Positions 37,604-47,504 of a stretch of DNA of 64,000 nt are shown here, piece after piece (within the stretch, counting starts at the first letter, position 1; every line of letters begins with the position of its first letter). Position numbers and translations under genes: made by a program. This DNA is from Verrucomicrobiales bacterium (GTDB taxonomy: Bacteria > Verrucomicrobiota > Verrucomicrobiia > Verrucomicrobiales > DEV007): positions 62,001 to 126,000 of the forward strand of contig JARGPJ010000005.1 of assembly GCA_029212615.1 (NCBI GenBank). Reading direction: 5' to 3'. The notes under the pieces were generated by a model. It was not told the origin of the DNA. It saw only the letters and a list, made by a program, of their open reading frames with translations, and made no database searches.

Positions 37604-40600
37604 AGCTCGTCGGGACCGACCGTGCCATAGGCAGGATCTTTCGCGCGAATGAAAAGATCCCCATCCTCAAGAAGCTTCACTTCCATCGGAACAATCGTTG
37701 TTCCTCTTCCGTTGATCGTCTGAGCGGTATCCTTTAAATCACGATTTTCGATTCCTGAAGGGTTTAACGGAGGAACATTTCCATTATAGAAAGCGGTGCA
37801 CCACCAGCGACCTTTGGGATCCTGAAACGGAGTTCCATGGCCAAGAAAACGACCCGCAAACTTTCGCTCACTGTAGGGCCCAGTGACCTCATCAGCCACT
37901 GCGTAGTAAAGGTTGTAACTTCCGCGGCGCATCTCACCCGTCGACCACCCGGTCCCGAAAAGAACGTATTTTCCTTCGATCTTCATGATAAGACAGCCTT
38001 CGTGCCCCATTTCCTTGGTATCCCCACCCGGAGTGATCGTGACCTCCTCTCCACTGAATCCCGAAAAATCCGGCTTCAGTGGTGCAATTTTGGTAGCCCC
38101 CCAAACCATCCACCACGTCCCGTCGTCATCGCGAAAGAGAGAAGGATCGTGTCGTTTCTGAATTGCTGTTCCCATGGGGTTCGTCCACGGCCCCTTGATC
38201 TCCGGGCCGGCACTCAACGACAAATTTGCCCCCGCCACCGGAGTCGGACTGGTATGAACCAGAGCCCACTTCTTCATCGATTCAATCCAATGCAATTCGG
38301 GTGCCCAGAGAAACCAGTGTTTTTCAGGGGTCTCTGAAAATGCTTCAGGTTGATCCGCATACCAGATTCCGTCTTTGAGCGAGTAGGGGGCATCGAGAGA
38401 TTCCCATGTCGCAAAGTCTTTGCTACGCCACACGTTTGCCTGCCAACCGACAATCGATTCATCGCCGAGCCCCGTGTTGTACGGGTCGGTCGACTCTCGC
38501 GGATCCCCCGCCAACGGTGAAGTTCCCGTCAAATACATCCATCCATCCGGACCAGTGACCAGGTAGGGATCACGAATCCACCCCTCCTTGACGAAAAGCG
38601 CTTTGTCATGCGAGGCGAACCCCTCTTTAATCTTCTTTGACCTCATCGCCTTCGCCACCGCCGGAGGATTCCCTCCGGCCTCGACCCGGGTGTTGGAAAT
38701 CATCACGTTCAGCGGGTTCGGAGCCTCATAATCCCCCGCCGCAGAGAGCCGGTCGAGTCCCACCGAAAGCCCATCTTGCGGCTGCTTTGGAATGAGCCCC
38801 GGAGAAGAGGTCACCAGAGGCTCTCCTCCGTTGATGGACAATGTCATCTCTGTTCGGGTGAGAACCGCATCAAGGCGGACAATTCCCTTGAGCGGTTCAG
38901 CTCCAATGAGCCGGGTCACCTTCCCCTTAATTCTCACATCAAAGGCAGGCCGCCCCTCAACAAAATGCAGCGCATAGCCGTTCTCCCGACCTCCCTGCGC
39001 GAGAACAACCCCCCGCGCCATCATCTTCCTCGGACGAACTTCCGCATGAATCTTCAAGGGCTCATTTTCAATGAGCGGCTCATAGTCCTCAAGCCCCGCG
39101 ACCTTTTGGCCCTTCTTTTTCTGCTTCGACGGTAACGCGGCAGGCTTACGACTCACCGCTTCAGGATACTGAGAAAGCATTTCCTGCAACCTCGCCAACA
39201 CCTCAGGCTCTTCGGTCGCGATGTTTAGAATCTCCTCATCGCCTGTCGCGTAGTCGTAGAGTTCGTACTCAGCCGAAGATGGCGCCCCACCCGGCTTTTT
39301 CCACTCAACGAGGCGATACCGTTCCGTTCGAATCGACCGGCCCATCTTTGCCTTCGGAAAGGCATGAAAAGCGTGATCTCTCACCCGCGCCCCGGCATCC
39401 TTCAGCACCGGAACCAAACTCACCCCGTCGACCGGTTGAGGGCCCTCCGGAGCCGGCAGCCCCGCCAGTTCGGCCAGGGTCGGAAAGATGTCGACGCTTT
39501 CCGTGAGCTGCCCGGTGGAACTTCCCGCCCGGATGACTCCGGGTGCCACGAAGAAAACAGGGATGCGATTCGCCTGCTCGTAATTCGTGTGCTTTGTCCA
39601 GATCCCCAGGTCACCGAGATGGAACCCGTGATCTCCCCACAGCACAATGATGGTATTCTCCGCAAGATCCAACTCATCAACCGCATCGATCACTTTGCCG
39701 ATCTGGGCATCTACATAACTGGTGCTCGCATAGTAACCGTGAATTAGCTCTCGCTTCACTTCATCGGAAATCTCAGCAGGATCATCTTTGTCCGGCACGG
39801 GGAAATAGTTTCGAATCTCACCACCACGTTTATGGGCAACCGCAGGAGAGCCTGAAGGCAGGTCTTCATTTTCGGGCATCGGAAGATCGGCGGGATCATA
39901 CAGATCCCAGTATTTCTTCGGAGCAGAAAACGGAAGGTGCGGTCGGGCGAAGCCCGCCGCTATGAAAAAAGGAGTCCCCTCCTCAGCCCGGCGTTTCTTC
40001 GCCGTTTTGAGCCGGGCGATCGTTTCACGAGCGACACGTCCGTCAGCATAGGCGTCATCTTCAACGTCCGGTGATTCATAGGCAGCCCCGCGGGGCAGAC
40101 GATTGTAGTCATCCACTATCGTGTTGGTAAACATCGCCTCTTCCCGGGTCAATTCCCCGCCCGGGGTGCTTTCAGGATCGACATACTCGACGACTTTCTC
40201 CTTAAAATGAGGAACCGAAAACGAATCCGGATCCCCCTCATTCCCATGGCCGATATGAAAAATCTTTCCAAGTGATTCAGTGCGGTATCCATGTTTTAAA
40301 AAATGCTGCGGCATCGTCACTGCATCAGGTATCGTTTCCCGAAGATTGCTCCCCAGCCCGTACAAACCGGTCGAAGTCGAATGAGAGCCCAGCATCAAAG
40401 TGAAACGGGAGGGGGCACAAACGGCCTGATTACAATAGGCGGAATCAAAACGCATCCCCCGGGAGGCGAGGGAATCGAGATGCGGCGTCAATGCTGTCTC
40501 GTCACCGTAACATCCAAGAACCGGTTTAAGATCATCGACCAGAATAAGAAGGACGTTTGGGCGATCAATAGAAACAGTGTCATCAGCGATCGCAGTAAAT

Positions 40601-40650
40601 AGAAGACCTGAAACGCAAAGAGCCGGAATAAGGAAACGATTCAACATCAT
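37585..40650 (-). CDS. Sulfatase - concanavalin-like domain - GH43-like five-bladed beta-propeller fusion
   Basis: Start MMLNRFLIPALCVSGLLFTAIA; CNQAVCAPSRFTLMLGS (C-A-P-S-R); IPKQPQDGLSVGLD beta-sandwich; then WIRDPYLVTGPDGWMYLTGTSP, RHDPSLFRDDDGTWWMVWG, GHEGCLIMKIEGKYVLFGTGW, GHGTPFQDPKGRWWCTAF. Confidence 0.9.
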   Translation of the reverse strand: MMLNRFLIPALCVSGLLFTAIADDTVSIDRPNVLLILVDDLKPVLGCYGDETALTPHLDSLASRGMRFDSAYCNQAVCAPSRFTLMLGSHSTSTGLYGLGSNLRETIPDAVTMPQHFLKHGYRTESLGKIFHIGHGNEGDPDSFSVPHFKEKVVEYVDPESTPGGELTREEAMFTNTIVDDYNRLPRGAAYESPDVEDDAYADGRVARETIARLKTAKKRRAEEGTPFFIAAGFARPHLPFSAPKKYWDLYDPADLPMPENEDLPSGSPAVAHKRGGEIRNYFPVPDKDDPAEISDEVKRELIHGYYASTSYVDAQIGKVIDAVDELDLAENTIIVLWGDHGFHLGDLGIWTKHTNYEQANRIPVFFVAPGVIRAGSSTGQLTESVDIFPTLAELAGLPAPEGPQPVDGVSLVPVLKDAGARVRDHAFHAFPKAKMGRSIRTERYRLVEWKKPGGAPSSAEYELYDYATGDEEILNIATEEPEVLARLQEMLSQYPEAVSRKPAALPSKQKKKGQKVAGLEDYEPLIENEPLKIHAEVRPRKMMARGVVLAQGGRENGYALHFVEGRPAFDVRIKGKVTRLIGAEPLKGIVRLDAVLTRTEMTLSINGGEPLVTSSPGLIPKQPQDGLSVGLDRLSAAGDYEAPNPLNVMISNTRVEAGGNPPAVAKAMRSKKIKEGFASHDKALFVKEGWIRDPYLVTGPDGWMYLTGTSPLAGDPRESTDPYNTGLGDESIVGWQANVWRSKDFATWESLDAPYSLKDGIWYADQPEAFSETPEKHWFLWAPELHWIESMKKWALVHTSPTPVAGANLSLSAGPEIKGPWTNPMGTAIQKRHDPSLFRDDDGTWWMVWGATKIAPLKPDFSGFSGEEVTITPGGDTKEMGHEGCLIMKIEGKYVLFGTGWSTGEMRRGSYNLYYAVADEVTGPYSERKFAGRFLGHGTPFQDPKGRWWCTAFYNGNVPPLNPSGIENRDLKDTAQTINGRGTTIVPMEVKLLEDGDLFIRAKDPAYGTVGPDELQVFER

Positions 40651-40837
40651 GACGGAGCTTCGGGCTTCAGCATGGGAAGCACAATGCACGCAGGAAGAGG
40701 ATTCAGGCATCAGTTTGTAAATATCGGATACGAAATCCTGCTTAACCGATCCGGCTAATTCGTCGCTCTTCTATCGGGTTTGTTGATTGCAAACCGACCT
40801 CATTGATGGTTGCCTAAAGTGAACTCTTTTTCCTCTC

Positions 40838-42307
40838 ATGAAATCAATAGCCAAGACAGTTTGGAATCGAATCAATCCGATAGGTACGTTGAATGTTGGG
40901 ATTCCCCTTCTCGCTCTAGTCGTTCTTTTCCTCGCGGGTTGTGATGCACCTGAAGTAGAGGAACCTCCGATCAAGGAACCTGTCGAAGTAACCCCGCCAC
41001 CAGCGGCACCTGAAACGGCCCCGCCGGTCAGCGAACCTGCTCCCCCGGCTCCTGAACCAACCCTACCCGTTCCAAAACCTGTCCCCCCTGCCGTTGTGCC
41101 ACCGGTAGCGCCGGCCGTCGAACCTCCAGCAGCGCCAGCCGTTAAGCCTCCAGTATCAGTTACCGACCCTCCGCTTCAGGAAATGCCGGTCGACGTGGAA
41201 TTTCCCGATCCTGAGCCTACCCTCACGACGACTCTGTCACCAACCCGGGGCTCCACTTCCTTCACCACCCGGGGAGTGAGCCAAACCACTCCTGAAGTGA
41301 AAGAGCCGTCTTCAAAAGAGTTTCATACCGTTGACATCTTCTACGGAACCAACCGGAAGCCAATTGAAGGAGTGGGAGAAAGCAGCAATGGGCACTATGG
41401 AGGCGAGCGCCACCGGGAAGGTCCAATGGAATACGGGAAGACCACCGTCTCGATCCCTCTCCATCACCAAATCGGCATCGTGGAGCGGCCCAAGTGGTAT
41501 AAATTGGAGTTTTCAGAAGATCCTAAAAAACACGTCACGATCATGGATCTCGAGAAGATGGATTCAGATTCTTTCTTCAGCACGGTCAGTTCCACGGCCG
41601 GCGATAAACCTAAGAATGAAGCCCTTCTCTTTATCCATGGATTTAACGTCGCCTTTGATGATGCTATCAGGCGCACGGGACAAATCGCCTATGACCTCGA
41701 TTTCGGCGGTGTCACGCTGACCTACAGTTGGCCCTCACAGGCTTCACTGGGTGCCTACACGATCGATGAGGCGAACGCCGAGTGGTCCATCCCTCACCTC
41801 ACTCAATTCCTTATCGATCTTCAGGAAAACACAGAAATCGACAAAATTCACGTCATCGCTCACAGCATGGGAACAAGAGTGCTCAGTTATGCTCTTGCGA
41901 ATGCGAAAGATGAAGGATTCGACCTTGATCTCCACAATGTCATCCTCGCCGCTCCCGACATCGACGGGGATGTCTTCAAGGATCAGATCCTTCCCAAGCT
42001 CACTGACGCGACCGATAAGCTCACGATGTATGCGTCTTCCGACGACACCGCGTTGAAGCTCTCGCAAAGCATCCATGGTAACAGCCGACTCGGACTTTCC
42101 GGGGCTAGCCTTCTCGTCATGGGCGGAATGGACACCGTCAACGCCTCCGGCATCGATACCAGCATGCTTGGCCACGGTTACTACGGAAGCCACAAGGTCG
42201 TCGTCACCGACATCTTTAATCTCATCATCAAAGGCCTCGACCCCGTGAAGCGCGAGCTCATTCCGGGTTCGCATGGAGAATGGGATTTTAGAAATATCTT
42301 AAAGTAA
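40838..42307 (+). CDS. Alpha/beta hydrolase (DUF900-like) lipoprotein with Pro-rich linker
   Basis: Lipobox LFLAGC; Pro/Ala-rich tract; VDIFYGTNRKP; EALLFIHGFNVAFDDAIRRTGQIAYDLDFGGVTLTYSWPS; VIAHSMGTRVLSYAL. Confidence 0.9.
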   Translation: MKSIAKTVWNRINPIGTLNVGIPLLALVVLFLAGCDAPEVEEPPIKEPVEVTPPPAAPETAPPVSEPAPPAPEPTLPVPKPVPPAVVPPVAPAVEPPAAPAVKPPVSVTDPPLQEMPVDVEFPDPEPTLTTTLSPTRGSTSFTTRGVSQTTPEVKEPSSKEFHTVDIFYGTNRKPIEGVGESSNGHYGGERHREGPMEYGKTTVSIPLHHQIGIVERPKWYKLEFSEDPKKHVTIMDLEKMDSDSFFSTVSSTAGDKPKNEALLFIHGFNVAFDDAIRRTGQIAYDLDFGGVTLTYSWPSQASLGAYTIDEANAEWSIPHLTQFLIDLQENTEIDKIHVIAHSMGTRVLSYALANAKDEGFDLDLHNVILAAPDIDGDVFKDQILPKLTDATDKLTMYASSDDTALKLSQSIHGNSRLGLSGASLLVMGGMDTVNASGIDTSMLGHGYYGSHKVVVTDIFNLIIKGLDPVKRELIPGSHGEWDFRNILK

Positions 42308-42384
42308 CGACCTGCCGGATTTACACCGGTGATACGTCCCTTTTTTCCTTCGACGAGTTCGGGAAAGAGGAGGATAAAAGAACA

Positions 42385-43662
42385 ATGAAACCCCCATCCC
42401 TGCCCTTGCGGTCACTGGCACTTACGACCCTGGTTCTTTTCGCCACGACCCTCCTTCCGGAAGCTCAGGCTGAACCACCGAAAGCGTCCAAAACGGATAA
42501 GTATCGACTGATTTGGACCACGAAACCAACGAACCGCGTCACGATTGGCTGGAATCAGAAAGAGGGAAAACCGGGCACCGTCCACTTTGGGGAGACCGAT
42601 CACGGTCGAAATGCCGAAGCCTATCCGGAAACCCAGGCAGCCACTCATACCAAGAAATTCGACGGGCTCCACAACTGCTTTGCGAAGATTGAAAATCTCA
42701 AACCTGATACCCGGTACTATCTCGTCATCTCAGATGAATTCGGAACAAGCAGTCGCTTTCAATTCCTGACCGCCCCTGAAGAAGCTGTCCCTTTCACTTT
42801 TATTGCCGGCGGTGACTCAAGGAATTTTCGCGATGTCAGGATTTCCGCCAATCAGATTGTGGCCAAACTGAGACCCCTCTTCGTTGCTTTCACCGGTGAC
42901 ATGATCAACAAGGACACACCCGAAGAGTGGGACGAGTGGCTCGACGATTGGCAGCACACAACCGGCGAAGATGGACACCTCATGCCGATCGTCGCCCATC
43001 GCGGAAATCATGAGAACCGCCCCAAATCCATCCCCGCATACTTCAACACCCCCTCAGATGCCTACTACTCATTCTCCGTCGGAGGCTCACTCTTCCGCTA
43101 CCTTGTTTTAAACAGTGAAATCCCCGCAGGGGACAAACAGGGTAAATGGCTCGATGAGCAGCTTGAAAAACATTCATCATCCGCCGTCCATCTTGTCGTC
43201 GGATACCACAAGCCCATGCGACCTCACGTGAGCAAGAAAAGCGAAGGAACCAATCCTTTTCTCTGGGCCGGAAAATTCTATGAGCATGGCGTCGATCTGG
43301 CCATTGAATCAGACTCACACGTCATGAAACGAACGCTGCCGTTAAAACCATCCGATTCAGGTCATGAAGGTTTTATCGCTGTCGAGAACGATCCCAAATC
43401 CACTGTCTACATCGGCGAAGGATGCTGGGGCGCGCCGCTCCGCTCGAATGACGACAACAAACCCTGGACGCTCGACTCCGGTTCCTTCAACGGATTTGAC
43501 TGGATCCAGGTATCGGAAGATAAAATCGAGATCAAAACCGTCATCGTTGAAAACCCGTCACGGGTCGGCGTGATCGATCCTCAAGCCCCTTTCAAGGACC
43601 CGGAGGGACTGGCCCTCTGGGAAGCTAAAGGCGGAACCGTCCTCACGATCGAAGCAGACTAG
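42385..43662 (+). CDS. Purple acid phosphatase-like metallophosphoesterase, secreted
   Basis: FIAGGDSRNFRD, FVAFTGDMINKDTPEEWDEW, IVAHRGNHENRP, LVVGYHKPMRPH; N-terminal Fn3-like domain. Confidence 0.9.
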   Translation: MKPPSLPLRSLALTTLVLFATTLLPEAQAEPPKASKTDKYRLIWTTKPTNRVTIGWNQKEGKPGTVHFGETDHGRNAEAYPETQAATHTKKFDGLHNCFAKIENLKPDTRYYLVISDEFGTSSRFQFLTAPEEAVPFTFIAGGDSRNFRDVRISANQIVAKLRPLFVAFTGDMINKDTPEEWDEWLDDWQHTTGEDGHLMPIVAHRGNHENRPKSIPAYFNTPSDAYYSFSVGGSLFRYLVLNSEIPAGDKQGKWLDEQLEKHSSSAVHLVVGYHKPMRPHVSKKSEGTNPFLWAGKFYEHGVDLAIESDSHVMKRTLPLKPSDSGHEGFIAVENDPKSTVYIGEGCWGAPLRSNDDNKPWTLDSGSFNGFDWIQVSEDKIEIKTVIVENPSRVGVIDPQAPFKDPEGLALWEAKGGTVLTIEAD

Positions 43663-43673
43663 CCTCCGGACTT

Positions 43674-44549
43674 TTGACTTCTCCCATGAGATTTCAACGT
43701 TGGCTGTTCCTTCTTAAAATTTGCGTCTCCGTCACCTTGTTTGCCCGGGGCTGGCTGACCTGGAAATGGGACAGCCCCGTAAGATCGCTGATTTGGCAGG
43801 AGGACTGGTGGTCATCTCTTATCGAGAAGACGACAGGAGTATCCTGGAGGACCTTTGCCACCACCTCTGACCCCTGGATCAGCGGCGGTCTCGGTGCGAT
43901 GGGAATTATCCTGATGTCAGGAGCTATCCTTCCCTGGATCGCCGATAGATCCTGTTGCCGCGGAATACGCTGGCTCCTCGTCCCCATGACCCTGCTGCTG
44001 CTGCTCGATGGCTTTGCGAGTTGGGTTGCCGTTGACTATCGGTTCGGGATGGCGATTGAACATACCCTGCAGATTGTCACCCCTCTCGCCCTTTTCCTTG
44101 CCCTCGGACCAAACCTCTCACTTCCACGGTGGCAACTCATTGTCAGCATCGCAGCTGCTCTCACCTTCATCGGGCATGGCTGCTTTGCCGCCGGTATTCA
44201 TCCTGTCCCGCTATCCTACCAAAACATGACCATGAATATTCTGGGCGTGAGCCAGGATACCGCGATTCGCTTGCTCAGCGTCGCCGGCTGGCTCGACCTC
44301 ATTGTCGCGATTTGTCTCTTTTTTCCCCGGACCGGAATCATTTCACTCTTTTACCTGATAACCTGGGGAGGCGCGACAGCTTGCGCCAGAGTGGTCGCCC
44401 ACTTCGATTTGAACGCCACAGGGTACGCCCTCGATCCGTGGGCCTTCGAAACCGCAGTACGAACCTCTCACTGGCTACTGCCACTGCTGCTGCTCTTTCT
44501 TGTGCGTTTCAAAATCAGCCCGGAATCCCCCTCAGAAAAGGCAGCTTAG
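43674..44549 (+). CDS. Hypothetical multi-pass membrane protein; start may be internal MRFQRW
   Basis: Many hydrophobic segments; 291 aa; fills the gap between two confident genes. Confidence 0.72.
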   Translation: MTSPMRFQRWLFLLKICVSVTLFARGWLTWKWDSPVRSLIWQEDWWSSLIEKTTGVSWRTFATTSDPWISGGLGAMGIILMSGAILPWIADRSCCRGIRWLLVPMTLLLLLDGFASWVAVDYRFGMAIEHTLQIVTPLALFLALGPNLSLPRWQLIVSIAAALTFIGHGCFAAGIHPVPLSYQNMTMNILGVSQDTAIRLLSVAGWLDLIVAICLFFPRTGIISLFYLITWGGATACARVVAHFDLNATGYALDPWAFETAVRTSHWLLPLLLLFLVRFKISPESPSEKAA

Positions 44550-46003
44550 GTGCCACAAAAAGTGGCGACCACTTTTTCATCATCCTGCGGGGGCAGCTCC
44601 AAATCACGATATTCCTCCCGCTCTTCATAGGGATTCAAGAGAGCTTCATTCAAGCGGTGAAAAAGAGAGTAGTCTCCCTGCATCGCCGCCTCAATCGCCG
44701 CTTCAACCTGATGATTCCGGGGAATAACAACCGGATTCGAGCGCCTCATTCTTTCCAGCCCCGAACCGCCATCCGCTACTAATTCCTGCCAGTCATCGAT
44801 CCAACCGCTCCAGTCAGGATCACCTTCGAAGGCGAAAGGCAGGTCGGCTGGATCTTTACTCTCTTGAAAGCGGGTCAGGCAGGTGAAGAAAACGGTGAAA
44901 TCCAGCTTCGATCCGGCAAGAAGTCCGAGCGTCCTTTCGATTAACGCCCTCGCATTCTCCGCGTCCCTTTCGATCCCCAGCTTGTCAGCAAAGCCGTCAA
45001 AATAGGCAGAGTTAAAAATACGTTCAAACTCGTGAATCTCTGCTTCCGCGATCTTCACTGCCTCGTCCCGATCCTCTGAAAACAGAGGCAGCAGCGTTTC
45101 CGCAAGGCGGGCCAGATTCCAGCTTCCGGCCACCGGTTGATTTATCCACGCGTAGCGCCCCTGACGATCGATTGAGCTGAACACCGTTTCCGGATGGAAA
45201 GTATCCATGAAAGCACAGGGACCGAAATCAATCGTCTCTCCTGAAACACTCATGTTATCCGTGTTCATGACACCGTGAATAAACCCGAGCTGCATCCATC
45301 GGGCGATGAGAGAAGCCTGGCGCTTAATCACTTCCCTGAGGAGCGCCGGATAAGGATTTTCTTCTCCCGCAACCTCCGGATAGTGACGTTCAATCACGAA
45401 ATCCGCCAAAGTCTTCAATGCCTCCACATCCTCACGGGCGTAGAAAAACTGAAAGGTCCCCACCCTGACATGACTTGACGCGACCCTCGTCAGGACCGCG
45501 CCCGGAAGGCTTTCCTCACGATAAACCAACTCGCCCGTTGAGACCGCTGCGAGAGCCCTCGTTGTAGGAACCCCTAGAGCAACCATCGCTTCACTGACAA
45601 GATATTCCCGTAAAACCGGGCCGAGGGGCGCTTTTCCATCCCCGCCCCGAGAGTAGGGCGTCCGCCCCGCTCCTTTTAGCTGAAGGTCCCGCAGACTCCC
45701 GTCCTCATGCCGAAGCTCCCCCAGAAGAATGGCGCGCCCATCTCCAAGTTGCGGAACCCATCCACCGAACTGATGCCCCGCGTATGCCTGCGCAACAGGT
45801 TCAGCCCCTTCCGGCACCCCATTGCCTGACAACATGCCAAGACCATCTTCTGATTCCAACGAGCCGGGATCAATGCCAAGTGCTGAAGCAAGCGGACCGT
45901 TGATCTTGATAATCTCCGGCCGGGGAACTTTTGCAGGAGTGACCGGCGAATAGAAACGCTCCGGTAACCGGGCGTAGTGATTTTCAAAAGAAGGCGAGGA
46001 CAT
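44546..46003 (-). CDS. selO: SelO/YdiU-type protein adenylyltransferase (pseudokinase fold)
   Basis: MSSPSFENHYARLPERFYSPVTPAKVPRPEIIKINGPLASALGID; AYAGHQFGGWVPQLGDGRAILLGE; LQLKGAGRTPYSRGGDGKAPLGPVLREYLVSEAM; GFIHGVMNTDNMSVSGETIDFGPCAFMD; C-terminal CGT. Confidence 0.96.
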   Translation of the reverse strand: MSSPSFENHYARLPERFYSPVTPAKVPRPEIIKINGPLASALGIDPGSLESEDGLGMLSGNGVPEGAEPVAQAYAGHQFGGWVPQLGDGRAILLGELRHEDGSLRDLQLKGAGRTPYSRGGDGKAPLGPVLREYLVSEAMVALGVPTTRALAAVSTGELVYREESLPGAVLTRVASSHVRVGTFQFFYAREDVEALKTLADFVIERHYPEVAGEENPYPALLREVIKRQASLIARWMQLGFIHGVMNTDNMSVSGETIDFGPCAFMDTFHPETVFSSIDRQGRYAWINQPVAGSWNLARLAETLLPLFSEDRDEAVKIAEAEIHEFERIFNSAYFDGFADKLGIERDAENARALIERTLGLLAGSKLDFTVFFTCLTRFQESKDPADLPFAFEGDPDWSGWIDDWQELVADGGSGLERMRRSNPVVIPRNHQVEAAIEAAMQGDYSLFHRLNEALLNPYEEREEYRDLELPPQDDEKVVATFCGT

Positions 46004-46067
46004 GGGCTCTGATCCTCCGCGCCGCACCACCCTTCGTCAACCACACCGCTCGAGTCACTCCGCTAAA

Positions 46068-47480
46068 TCAGGGACTCTTTCTCTTGTAGGTGGGATCACC
46101 CGCATCTTTCGGCATCTCCGCGTTCCAATCGAACAGCGCTTTTTTCAAACGTGCCACAACCTCCGGATGCTCAGCCGCAAGATTATGGGCTTCAGAAACG
46201 TCAGTAGTGAGATCGAAGAGTTGCGGTTCACTTTCATCATAGTTGATGAGAAACTTCCACTTCCCCGCGCGAACTGCGAGATCAGGATTGTCTTCGTCAC
46301 CCCACCGCTGAAATCCGGGGCGATCAGGTGGACGTCGAAAAAAGATGGGGGCCTGACGACCCTCTTCTGTCTTTCCAAGGATGGTATCCACCACATTCTC
46401 CCCGTCGAGCTGATGGCCTTCCGGCACCTCTACACCGGCAAGCGCATAAAGCGAACGGTTGATATCGATTGCGGAAAAAATCGCCGTCTCGTTCACCCCA
46501 CCGGCGGAGCTCTCCTCTATCAGGCCCGGTCCCCACACGATCAGTGGAGAACGAATCCCGCCTTCATAGGTCCAGGTTTTACTTCCGCGCAAAGGATCGG
46601 AGTTTCCCACTTCATACTCGTGACCATTGTCTGAACAAAGAACGATGAGGGTGTTCTCCCGCAGCGTCGGATCTTCATGAATCCGGTCAAAAAGCGGAGC
46701 AAGTTGCTCATCCATGGTATCAAGTACACCGTAGTAGAGCGAACTCCTGTCATCCCCCCAACGATCCAGAGGAGGAAACCAGGGGCCATGCACATCGTCA
46801 GGCCAGACGTTGACAAAGAAAGGCTGATCCTTCTCTGCCGCCTTATCGATGAAGGCAAGAGCCGCGCCGACGAACCCCTGTGTGATCTCAGAACGCTGCA
46901 TCCAGATAACAGGATCCCCGAGGATGGTCGCCTTCTCCCAGATTCGACCGGGTTCCGGAGAATCCGGAGTCATCGTGAGAGGAAGCAACTTTGCTCCCAT
47001 TCCTTCGAAATTCGTCAGGCTGGTATCGAACCCGTACTGGGTGATCTCAGGCGCATTAGTCACGTCCCGCTGCCCCCCCATGTGCCATTTCCCGAAATGG
47101 CCCGTTGCGTATCCGGACTTCTGAAGCTCCCTGGCCAGGACCGGTGCCTTGGGGTCCAGCCACTGTGCCAATCCGCGCTGCCTGTTGTCCTTTCGATTAT
47201 TGAGATATGAAGTGATTCTCCAGCGCTGCGGGTACTGCCCTGTCGTCAAGGCCGTCCTTGATGGCGAACAAATCGGCGAGTTCACATAGAAATTCGTGAA
47301 CTTGATCCCTTCCGAAGCAAGGCGGTCGATATGTTCCGTCTCGACACGTGTACCCCCGAAAGCAGATAAGTCAGAGTAACCCATATCATCGATGAAAACC
47401 GTGATAATGTTAGGACGATCAGCCGCCGCGAGCATTGAGAAGAGGCAGGGAAGCAGTAGACACAGAAACTTTATTTTCAT
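46068..47480 (-). CDS. Sulfatase (arylsulfatase-like)
   Basis: RPNIITVFIDDMGYSDLSAFGGTRVETEHIDRLA...NSPICSPSRTALTTGQYPQRW; C-S-P-S-R. Confidence 0.95.
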   Translation of the reverse strand: MKIKFLCLLLPCLFSMLAAADRPNIITVFIDDMGYSDLSAFGGTRVETEHIDRLASEGIKFTNFYVNSPICSPSRTALTTGQYPQRWRITSYLNNRKDNRQRGLAQWLDPKAPVLARELQKSGYATGHFGKWHMGGQRDVTNAPEITQYGFDTSLTNFEGMGAKLLPLTMTPDSPEPGRIWEKATILGDPVIWMQRSEITQGFVGAALAFIDKAAEKDQPFFVNVWPDDVHGPWFPPLDRWGDDRSSLYYGVLDTMDEQLAPLFDRIHEDPTLRENTLIVLCSDNGHEYEVGNSDPLRGSKTWTYEGGIRSPLIVWGPGLIEESSAGGVNETAIFSAIDINRSLYALAGVEVPEGHQLDGENVVDTILGKTEEGRQAPIFFRRPPDRPGFQRWGDEDNPDLAVRAGKWKFLINYDESEPQLFDLTTDVSEAHNLAAEHPEVVARLKKALFDWNAEMPKDAGDPTYKRKSP

Positions 47481-47504
47481 GATAGAACCAGGATAGAAAA
47501 AGAA

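Noticed and set aside
40777-40795. GGTTTG-ttgattg-CAAACC palindrome upstream of 40838
   Set aside because: Only 6-bp arms and one copy; could be an operator but cannot be supported.
40960-41190. Pro/Ala-rich repetitive-looking DNA
   Set aside because: Explained as the low-complexity linker of the lipoprotein hydrolase; no exact tandem unit.
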